A stretch of 64,000 bases of DNA from assembly GCF_003369915.1 (NCBI RefSeq), contig NC_046677.1, forward strand, positions 25,810,913-25,874,912. Direction: 5' to 3'. Every line of letters begins with the position of its first letter. The first letter of the stretch is position 1. Positions 1 to 10,500 of this stretch are shown here, piece after piece. Made by a program: the position numbers and the translations under genes. Under the pieces are notes generated by a model. That model did not search any database. It worked only from the letters and a program-made list of their open reading frames with translations, and had not been told where the DNA came from. This stretch comes from Drosophila miranda. Taxonomy: Eukaryota; Arthropoda; Insecta; Diptera; Drosophilidae.

Positions 1-81
1 AGAAAATGTCAATAAGTTGGAGGTAAAGGATTTTTTTTTTGTGGCACATTCGTAGAATCACCCGAATGTCGTTGATTCCGT

Positions 82-104
82 GTGCAAATTTCCCATAAGT
101 GAAC
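82..104 (-). repeat. Dispersed CTTATGGGAAATTT repeat, copy 1
   Basis: On the minus strand it reads TTCACTTATGGGAAATTTGC and onward, matching 4782-4804 and 51725-51751 with one or two differences. Confidence 0.6.
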
Positions 105-867
105 GGACACACTCGTTACGAATCTTGAGAGATTTAAGAGGAGAAAAAGATGAAAATTGCATGTTTTTTTTAACTTGGAAATATTCTAACTACTAAATAA
201 AACTAAACTCAAACTGAAGCCATTACTCTAAAAAATCATTATGTTTTGTAAAAAATAAGAATATATATTTTTGCCGGTCTCGACTCTATAAAATTCTTAA
301 AAAACACAAAATCTTTAAAAGAAAAGTTTATTAACATACAAATTGAATCGTTTTCTATAAAAAAAAATAATGCTTTTGGTATAAAAACGTTTCATATCGA
401 AGGTAAATTTTTTAGTCTTTTATCAAAAGCCCATAAAACTTTTTCAAATAAACAGACATTCAAAATCTCTTGAATATTTGTTTACTAAATTTAAAAAATA
501 CACCCAAAGTACATACTGGTTTCTTTCATTCTACTTCTGTGCCTTCTTTGTATTCATATTCATAGCATATTGCACTGTACCCTCGGTATAGTTTGCCACG
601 CCTTTTACGCCCCCCTCCCTACGTTATCAGTAGCAATAAACAGGAAAGCTTAAAAAGCTTTCAGAGTGCCATTGCCATCCCATGCTCCTTACCTCTTGTA
701 AAAAATGTTAGCTTCCGCTTCCCGACGATAGAAACCAGCGGAAAAATAGGTAGATAGATTGAGTGGCTTGAGGGGGTAGGGTAGGGGAGAGTGTAAGAGA
801 AAATTGAACTATTTTTATGGCAGTTTGACAGTTTTTGAATGGTTACGCTGCTACGTGCTGCAGATAG

Positions 868-878
868 TTGTGCGTGCG

Positions 879-911
<33 letters not shown>
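868..911. repeat. (TG)n microsatellite
   Basis: An alternating TG/CG run of about 44 bases, seen directly. It accounts for the His/Thr-repeat open frame read on the opposite strand. Confidence 0.9.
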
Positions 912-1568
912 CCACGCAGCGCTCTCTATTTTAATTAAAAATTCTAGAAAATTAAATTAAAAACATTTTTTTTGCTGGCGCAATGCAGTAACGGGGGCCA
1001 TAAAGCAAAAACTTGAAGGCACAAGTGCGAACTAACGAACAAACACGAACCGAACAAATGCTTATCGACACAACAGCGGCCCACCCACCATCGGGCGAAA
1101 GAGCGAGAGAAACAGAGAGAGAAATCAAAGTTCAAGTTCAGCGATGCCGGCAGCGCCGTCCCGTTCTACAATTGAAACCGATTGTCATACATAAATCATC
1201 AATTTTGTTGTCGTCGCCGGTCCGACCGAAACAGTGGGCTGAAAACGGGCATGAAAGATTATGAAATTAAACATTTCTAAGAACTTTTTGAATGGCAATT
1301 ACTTACCGATCTTATAAATTAGGTGTATAAATATATCCAGCACAAATACTACCTCTTTGATTTCAATCATTGTCGGCAGGGAATTGTGCTTCATGGAATG
1401 GAGCCAGAGTTCCAGAGTGTATTATTTTTCTCACTTAATCAAAAAACCAAAGCTTAATCAGTCTTGATTTTTTTTCCTATGGCAAATCCTTAGGCAGTAG
1501 AATGTCTTAATTTTCGTTTCTTCTAATTTTTATCAATTTCCGAACACTGTGCCGCCCGAACACTCTCC

Positions 1569-1571
<3 letters not shown>

Positions 1572-1600
<29 letters not shown>
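1572..1600. repeat. (CT)n microsatellite
   Basis: About 14 perfect CT units. This kind of run can bind GAGA factor, but nothing adjacent identifies a promoter. Confidence 0.9.
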
Positions 1601-3324
1601 GGCCGAGTCTTTCTTTCATGATGCTTACATTTGTTGCCCTGCCTGTAACTGTTGTTTTGCTTCTGTTTTGCTGTTTCTGTTCCTTTCTTGGTCTTCCTCT
1701 TGAGTGCGCGCCGACAGCCGCGGCCTGCTGTTGCTACAATTGCTTTTAAATTGAATTATAATTAAGTGCTAATGTAGATTTAATAAATATGGTTATCTGA
1801 TAATAGTTTAATGTAGTTGTTTATTGACAAGAAAACGGTTAACAATGATTAATTTTTATGAGAATTTTATTATGAAAATCTTTGATGCGTTTCCAAGCCG
1901 AACAGTTTTTATTGTGGTTGAATTTGAGTTTGCTTTGGCGAATGCAACTCTTAAGTAAAAAAAAACACAATTATTATGGAGTATAAAGTAAAACTAATTA
2001 TAAATTAATACTAATGGTATAAATAATACTTAAAGGAGCATCGATGTATATCTGACATTTTAGGATGGCACAGATGTATTACAAAATTGTATTTAATTTG
2101 AATCCTTATGGGGGTTTTACTATGAAACAGTGAACGATACTTTTTGGAATCTATAGGATCAATTTTATTTTATTTATTCCAAGCTAAAGACCATTTGAGA
2201 ATGGGAACAGATTATTTTTTGAATTTAATGTAAAATTAAAACAAATTTTAGGGAGTAATAAAAGAGCTCCCAGTGAAAATTATATGTTGATTGTGCAACG
2301 GAGCAATTTAAGAGTATTTTCTAACATTACTCCGAACTAAGAACATTCGAATAATCAATAGAAAAGCTAACAATAATTATGGGAGCTATAGGATTGGTGC
2401 TGTAGATAGATTTTTTTCAGAATTTCCAGCGAAATTGGAAGTGATTTATTGTGTGAAATAGTAGAATTTACAGTGGAAATTCGCATCAATTAAGAGAGAA
2501 AAAGTATAATTTGCAGAGTACTTATGGCAAATATATACTGTACGAAAAAAAAAAACTATGCAATCGAAAATGCTTTCAAAGTAGAACAGGACAAATACCA
2601 CCTCATTTTGTTTAAGTGGAGTCAACAGTTTTCAGTGATAAATGGGTATGGGAAGTGATGCGAATTTCATTGTTATTGAATTTGCATAGGAATAAAAAAT
2701 TCTTAAAATTCTTAAGCTAAAAAAAAACTAACATTGATTTTGGAGTTGAAAAGAGGGCAAATTTCACTCTCTTTCTGGCACCCGGCACCTGGCACTGGCG
2801 CTTGTAATGTTCGCTCTACTTGTTATCCCACCTAAAAATGATGTTGTTTGTTATTTTTTGTTCATCGGGCAAACCTGATTACCTGTCAATTAGCAGTTCA
2901 CAAAGCATGACTGGTGCTCCACCCACTCCCCCTTTCTCTCTCTCCCTCTCTCTCGCTGTGCCTGTCTGTGTGGATAATTGCATTTCAACATTTTACCCAG
3001 ATGCCAATTATGATTTTCAAGCTGAACACACACAAAACACACACACACACCCACAAATTGTAAAATGTATTCATTTGACATAATTGTAATTGAATTGTCT
3101 ATCGCATAAAAAATGTACATACATATGTACGAGCGTTTTCGTTCTGCAAATGAAAATAAATGTCAGGAGCACAAAACAAGCGTGAAAGCAGAGCTGTTAA
3201 AATTTGATTAATTCGAATAAAACAACACAAGATAAAAGCAAATCAAATTTAAAGAACATATTTAATGAATATGTTGTTTTATGGTTGGATTTCTTCATAT
3301 GGGGGTTTTGAAATACCCTTGAAA

Positions 3325-3406
3325 AAGGCTGGACGTATTAGGACTGCCCGTCGGTCAACCCAGGAAGAAACTGAGACCGAGGGGCGCTGCGGCATGACGC
3401 GCGAGG
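3325..3406 (+). repeat. Dispersed GC-rich repeat, copy 1
   Basis: The block shares the words GGAAGAAACT, GACCGAGGGGCGCTGC and GCATGAC in the same order with 57320-57403, and more loosely with 30841-30910. It is much more GC-rich than its flanks. The family is not recognised; it looks like an old transposon fragment. Confidence 0.6.
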
Positions 3407-4365
3407 CGTTTAATCGTACACATACGTAATCGTGGGTAGGTTTAGAATAAAATATTCCCAAAGAAATTCATTTACATAAATGCTTTTCATATTTCTTCTT
3501 AAATAAAGAAATTTTCATAGGAATTTTTCATTGAGACTCAATTATAATTATAATTTAAATTAAATACTCTGTTTGCGAATAGAATTCACTTTGATTTAAA
3601 CACAAATGTATGTAAATTTATGTATATAAATCTGTGTACTATACGTGTATTTTGAATCTTATATATAAAACAAATACAAAGTTCGCAAAAAGAGTTGTCA
3701 CTGTATTATGATACGGGTGGAAATTTTATTTAATTAAAATTCATATTCAAAAAAGTCTTTCTTCCAAATTTCAGTCACGTATTGACTCACAAATATATAA
3801 ACAATTTTACGGTATCATCTGGTTCCTGTTTTTAAGAGATTTCATTGAAACACGAGTACATTTTGAATTATTAATAAATTTAAATGCACTCGCAGATCGG
3901 GCCATTGAAAATGGGATTCAATTTTAATATTTTTTTCATGTTGTTTTTTGAGTACAGTTTTAACCGTGTGACTACACCGCTTACGAAAAAGCTTCCCTGT
4001 AAAATTGTAATTATAAAAAAAAGCTGGAATTTCCTTTTTGTGTTATTTTCATTTGCCGCTTTTTTAAATTTATTATTGATGATTCCCGACGATGGGCCAC
4101 TCCTGTGTGCAGCAGCAGTAGCAGCTGAAGTTCTCTTCTCCCCACTTTGGGGTCTCTGTGGTGTGTGGGGTCTCCTTTCGTACATGCAATTGCATATTTT
4201 AACAGAGTGTTCACTCTAGAGCCTCCTTATCCCCTACGGCCTTGCCTTGCCTTGCCCCTTGGCCTGCCTCTGCCGCTCCCCGGATCTGTGCCTGGTGGTA
4301 CATACAAGTGTGCGTGCAACGTGATGGTGGGAAACGGGTTTTTTTCAGACTCCCGGAGACGACTC

Positions 4366-4381
4366 GACTCGACTCGACTCT
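4366..4381. repeat. Short (GACTC)n tandem repeat
   Basis: About three and a half copies of a five-base unit inside a GC-richer segment with no gene. Confidence 0.8.
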
Positions 4382-4781
4382 TGTCTAGTTTGGCAAGAGC
4401 GAAGCTCAACGACGACGTCGCATGCCTTATGAATGATTCAAATGCACGTTATGTGAGCGCCAACAGAAAAGCAAAAAAAGGCAAAAATAGTGTTCGAAGC
4501 TGGGCTTTTGCTGAGTCGAGGTTTGAATACCCTAGAGGGGATTTTTGAAGAGATTTCGTAGATCAGACATACCCACTTTCATTGACAGACCGCTGACAAA
4601 ACAAACGTGTTTTTGCGGCCGAGAGTGCAAAAACAAAATAGTCAAAGAGCGTGCCCAGCGCTGATATGGACAGTTGGATCGTAGAATAGTTGCCTGTGGT
4701 AATCCACGAGATTTATAAAGCCAAGATATTCATTGATCTCAGTGGTATAATCGGGTTGGAGTATATTTGAACCAATGTCCA

Positions 4782-4804
4782 TTCGCTTATGGGAAATTTC
4801 GCAC
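4782..4804 (+). repeat. Dispersed CTTATGGGAAATTT repeat, copy 2
   Basis: It reads TTCGCTTATGGGAAATTTCG then CACTGCGAG, close to the copy at 51725. Confidence 0.6.
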
Positions 4805-5036
4805 TGCGAGGCATGTATTTGATTCTATATGATTCTTTCTCTGGGCTACAAACGTCTTGTAAATCTGTGTCTACCCTCCCGCCTCCAGGGCATGCAAAGA
4901 AAGCCAGCTGAAAAGCCCTGGCAAAATACCGTTAAGAGTTGTTGCGCTTTTTCTGTAGCTCTCGCACTCTCGACAGCAGCTCTCGTTTGGCTTGTTGTTT
5001 GTCTGTTTGTCGTCTGCTTGATGCCACCTCGTCTCT

Positions 5037-5100
5037 GCTGCGGCCTCTGCTGTTGCCGTTGCTGTTGCTGTTGCTGTTGCCCTCTTGTGCTGCTGTTGCT
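5037..5100. repeat. CTG/GTT-rich trinucleotide repeat
   Basis: An imperfect run of TGC/TGT triplets reads as poly-Leu on one strand and poly-Gln on the other. Neighbouring sequence shows no splice structure or conserved domain, so I treat it as a simple repeat and not as a gene. Confidence 0.75.
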
Positions 5101-6977
5101 TCTGACTCGGTTTGCGCCTGACTGCTGCCTTGTGTGACTATGACCTTTGTCAATGGAATTTTTTGGCCAAAACGGCATTTGAAATACTGTTTTTCTTCCT
5201 CCTTTTGATGCCGTTGGCATTTGGGTGTGCAAGCACGAGATTCAGAGATATTTGCGGTGGGAGCCAGAGCCATAGCCAGAGCCAAAGTCAGAGATCCAGC
5301 AACAGAGCTGGGAAGCCAGAGCCCCAACGAATCCTAAAGCCGGAAAAGAGGTATTGAAATTGAAGCTTTGATTCGATTTATCGATGCAGATGTGTGCCAT
5401 TTGCATGGGAAATGTGTGCGTGTGTGTGTGTGTTTGTCCCATATAAAGAGAGGCTTGTGGGGCTTGTGGGGCTTGATTCTTATATGGAATAACAAAAAGT
5501 ATCAATGCAAATGAAAATAATTGAGATGTTTGTATCTTTTGTATTCTGCATGTATTATATTTGCTTTCTTCAGACAAATTGACTTTTTCCATAGAATTTT
5601 ATTCAATATTTGTTGTATGGGGGGGAAATGAATAGAACAAATCGTTTTGTTGCTGCTTTGAAAATAGAGATTGAAAAAATATGCGACAAAGTAAATACAT
5701 ACAAACGTTCTCTCTTCGTTCGAGGTTTAAATGAGATTTTAAATGGATGCATTAGGCAGTCCCCAAATCTATTATTGTTATCTAATAGATTGGCAAATAG
5801 TTGAGAATATCTTGGTCTAGCAATGGGAAGGCCAAGAGAAATTTATAGGAAATTAAGCATTTTTATATAGTAGATAAATTGTGTACAAATTTGTATTTGT
5901 GATTGAGAAAAGAAACCACCAAGGATCAGATTATTACTATATTGTATGTATTACCCTGACAAAGAAATTTTCTTGCTCCTAGTGTTATCTCCCACGATTG
6001 ACATGTTAATGCACTGTTAAGTATTCCCTCGCTCTTTTAGGCACACGACAATTAACATGTTTATGTTAAGGCTCTGTCAAGCGTGTAAAGGGCACCGCTT
6101 ATTAACATGATTTAGCTGTTAAGCTTCTGCTAATTACACAAATGTAATGAAACTACCCAGAGTACTGTTGGGAAATCAAATTATTGTTTGTGTAAGCCCT
6201 TTACCTATAAAAATAATATTCTGTATTCCCTCTCTGAAAGTACTAAAACTAACATATTTTTCTCGTAATTCGTAGAAATATTTTTATTTAAGATGCATGC
6301 TTAGATATTTGAATTATTTTTTAATTTTCCTCAATTATTGGTCTAACACCTGTCTATCTTGCATGTAAGCGATCGGTTCGGTTATACGATTCGCGTGACA
6401 CGCTCGGTGCCGGTTCTGCCTGGGCTCCTCGCGTAAAAGGTTTTGACTTGGGTTTCGTTTTGGCCACTTGATGGTGGCAGACATTGCACGTCAGCTTCCA
6501 AATGAAGCCTGATGTCATACGACCGATTAATAAAAGGTTAAAAATATCCATTAACAGTTCTATGTTAATTGAAGTAATGTAAAGTAATGGCAGGCAGTGC
6601 ATACGTTCCACAAATTAACATTACCTTGATCTGTTAATGTAATCAAATACGTTCCACTGTTAACGCAACGTTATTATAGAGGGAGAACCAATGTTGGCGG
6701 GTGTACCCGGTGTGTGGGGTGCATTTATTTGCCAATTAATTATTTAGTCTCGAGAGAATGATTCGTGACTTTTTGCCAAAAGCAAATCACAATTGAAATG
6801 CACATAAAAACAATAATAAATTGTGGATTATTTATCTGATTATCGAGCCACAAAAAAAAAAAAGAGATTATATTGTTATGGAATCATGGCTGAAAATATG
6901 AAATCTCATAACTTTCATTTTCTCATTATCTCGATGTGATTTATCATAGTTTTTGTATCGTTTGGCTTTCGTTGCAG

Positions 6978-7001
6978 TTAAATAATAGCCCAAGGTCTTT
7001 G

Positions 7002-7044
<43 letters not shown>

Positions 7045-7580
7045 TGTGAACTGAGGAACGATAGACGGCTGTTGGATACTGTTGGTCCGGGCCTGAGAGC
7101 TGGCCGAGGCGATACTGGACCTGGATGTCGCCTCAATGGATTAGCGATCGTGAATTGTGAGAGGAGCATAACACCCCTTGATGGCGAGAAGCCATGAGAG
7201 AAGGCAACAAACAGACCAACGACGACGACAGAGAAAGATGAGAAGTGCTCCCATATGTGCCAATAAACAACAATTTTAAACTAAAATAAATTTCACGCTT
7301 GAGGGAGCGATAAAAGTCTGATACAACCGAATGAAACAGAAACATAAATCGCAACAGAAACAACCTTTTTTTTAAAACATAAGGCAACCATTAATCAACA
7401 TATCGACAAACAGAGCTACTAGAATCAGGAGTTAAACAACATGTTCTGTGAGGAATAAAAAAGAAAGCAAAACCAGACCACCACATCATCAGAAATACAA
7501 ACCAATCAACGGCTAACAAACCGAAAGCCCCTTAACGATAGTTAACAGAAAAAAAGAAGAAAAAAAAACAAACAGCAAAC
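6978..7580 (+). other. pgant5: Probable 5' untranslated exon of pgant5
   Basis: A pyrimidine-rich stretch ending in a GCAG acceptor at 6974-6977 precedes about 600 bases with no long open frame. These run directly, without an obvious intron, into the pgant5 start codon at 7581. The segment includes a (GA)n run at about 7002-7037. The transcription start and first exon upstream cannot be placed from sequence alone. Confidence 0.4.
7002..7037. repeat. (GA)n microsatellite
   Basis: Continuous GA dinucleotides with one or two interruptions, lying in the probable 5' leader of pgant5. Confidence 0.9.
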
Positions 7581-10500
7581 ATGACCTTCTCGAGCTTCAC
7601 ACGAAAAATGCGTGGACGGATGCGCTCCAATACCTGCCGGATTGTACTGCTCACCTCTTTGGTGTGGGTGATCTTTGATTTTGTGCTAATCACCCGCTAT
7701 TCGGACTGCATTGGCAAGGACGGATGGCGTTGCAAGCGTTCCGGGGAGTTTGATGTAGAGGTACTACCAATAGCATAAAAAGATTTACACTTTTCAGATA
7801 TTTAATTGCCTTTCATTTCGTTTTTGTAGCTACCCAATGCCGAGCCACTGGTGGACGATAATCAACTGGTGGACGACAATGAAATCAATACGGAAAAATC
7901 CTTGGATGGTGACTCGGGCAGCGCCTTGATTATGGGTCAGGGCTTTGCAACCGGTGGCATATCCATGACATATCCCAGCGTGTCACTGAAGAAATGGTTC
8001 CTAGCGCCCACCGTTGAGGAGACCAAGGGCAAGCCCGGCGAGATGGGTAAACCCGTGAAGATACCCGCGGATATGAAGGATCTGATGAAGGAGAAGTTCA
8101 AGGAGAATCAATTCAATCTGTTGGCCAGTGACATGATCTCCTTGAATCGTTCCCTAACCGATGTCCGGCACGAGGGGTGAGTCCTTAATCATCTACCTGC
8201 GAAAACTAATCCAAAATGTAATATTTTCCCGTCAGGTGTCGTCGAAAGCACTATGCCTCCAAGCTGCCCACCACGTCAATTGTGATAGTATTCCATAACG
8301 AAGCCTGGACGACGCTTTTACGAACAGTCTGGAGTGTCATCAATCGTTCGCCGCGGGCCCTGCTCAAGGAAATCATTCTGGTGGATGATGCCAGTGAAAG
8401 GGGTAGGATGGCGTTTCCTTTAGCCTTCGCTGATGATAATGGCTGCCACTGGGTTGATAAATTGATGATAAATAAAACCGAAATTTGTCCAGTGAATCAA
8501 TGCCACACCATCATACCCTGCCCTACTGCAACAAGGGTATTCTTTGCTCTGTAGAATCCATAAATAATTACATTTTTCATCTCAGATTTCCTGGGTAAAC
8601 AGCTGGAGGACTATGTGGCCAAGCTGCCGGTACGAACCTTTGTGCTGCGCACAGAGAAACGTTCGGGTCTGATACGTGCTCGACTCCTGGGCGCGGAGCA
8701 TGTGAGCGGTGACGTAATCACCTTCCTGGATGCCCATTGTGAGTGCACGGAGGGCTGGCTGGAGCCGCTGCTGGCTCGCATCGTACAGAATCGTCGAACG
8801 GTTGTGTGCCCCATCATTGATGTCATCTCGGACGAGACATTCGAGTATATCACAGCCTCGGACTCAACGTGGGGAGGCTTCAACTGGAAGCTGAACTTTA
8901 GATGGTTCGGATACTACGGATATTTATCTGTTAATCCAATACTATAACTTCCCCTTTATCATCCCAGGTATCGAGTGCCCTCCCGTGAGATGTCGCGTCG
9001 GAATAACGATAGAACTGCTCCGTTGCGTACCCCCACGATGGCCGGTGGTCTGTTCTCCATCGACAAGGACTACTTCTATGAGATTGGCTCCTACGACGAG
9101 GGCATGGACATTTGGGGTGGCGAGAATCTGGAAATGTCGTTCCGTGTAAGGCAAAGTCACATGAAATATTCGCAATAGTTTTTCTTCCTTTTGTTTTCGT
9201 TCATGATTTTCGTTTTCTTTAGGCCAGAAAGAGTCCTTCCATAAGTTTAAGAATTTTTTTTTATTTTATTTTATTTTTATCATTCTTTTTTTAAGTCTTA
9301 AAATTTTAACGTAAATTGAAACAAAAACTTTTTTATAATCATAAAACGTACACACACCAAACAAGAAAAAAACATAACATCCAATGATAACCCTCAGATA
9401 TGGCAATGCGGAGGCATTTTAGAAATAATACCCTGCTCCCATGTGGGTCACGTGTTCCGTGACAAATCGCCGTACACCTTCCCCGGCGGCGTGGCCAAAA
9501 TCGTGCTCCATAATGCGGCCCGTGTGGCCGAGGTGTGGCTGGACGAGTGGCGTGATTTCTATTATGCAATGAGCACAGGTTCGCAAAAAACAACAATCAA
9601 AAAAATTAAAAAACAAAAAAAAAACCAACAAACAAAACAATCAAATAACATTTCCAAAACCACCAAATCGATTTTATATTGCGTGCATCTAACTCCTAAC
9701 TTTAAGAATTACTCGTTATCTATTCGTAATTGGCTTTAATTCGCTAAAAACAAACAGAAAAAAACACTCAAAAAAGGTCCTCAACTAAAACACTAACCAA
9801 AACCTAAACATTAAATCAAAAACTGACATGTTTTGTTCGGAGCATAAACGAAAGCATCAAGTTATTAAACTAATCTAAATAGCTAAAGATTTTTGTGTAA
9901 CCACCTACCTACCTACCTACCTACCTACCTACCTACCTACCTAATATATAGCATACAACATATACCTACCCTACCTATAAATAACTATGAATAATTCCTA
10001 GCTATCCAAACATATATAATGTATAAATCGGACGGCTTCCTTTACCCCGAAAACGATGACAGTACGACCAATCATAGCTTCCACTTCAAGTATTTCGCAC
10101 TGGCATATCCCTAACTCAGAACTTTTTCCATTATATAATTTGTTTGATCGCAATTCTAATCGATATTCTACTGGATTTTGCTCAGTTTCTTAAGATTCTT
10201 TTTGTGCTCATGCTCATCTCTCTCCCTCTCTCGCTCTCTCATGTCCGTTCATCAAAGAATCCACTAATAAACATTAAATATAGGTATCCAAGTACTCTCT
10301 TATAACCAGAAAGTTGTGTAATAACGATTTGAGATCCTAAGCTAAAAATAACTTACATACATACATATAACTTGTTGCTTATTAATTATGCTTTAAGTAT
10401 CAGAACGATTGGTAATTAATTTTAATAATTAGTTCTTTTTTATTTTTAGTTGTAACTAATATTTAATTTGATCATAGTTTTCTTTTGGTGGGAATAATCT

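Larger units (their letters stand above)
1..6977. other. Non-coding region upstream of pgant5
   Basis: No convincing gene is visible. Open frames here are short, lack coding-like composition and mostly run through CA/TG, CT or CAG-type simple repeats. The stretch holds several microsatellites, a CTG-rich block at about 5037-5100, two small dispersed repeats (82-104 and 4782-4804), one copy of a GC-rich dispersed repeat (3325-3406) and a cluster of GTTAA/TTAAC words (6000-6665). It may contain upstream promoters or untranslated exons of pgant5, because a good splice acceptor lies at 6974-6977. Confidence 0.6.

Noticed and set aside
4846..5327. Minus-strand frames with poly-Gln, 128-131 codons
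   Set aside because: They arise from a CTG/CAG-type repeat, overlap in several frames, lack splice structure and have no recognisable domain.
9443..9739. 98-codon frame running past pgant5 exon A
   Set aside because: It is exon A read through its donor into AT-rich intron. The downstream residues are Lys/Asn/Gln low complexity.
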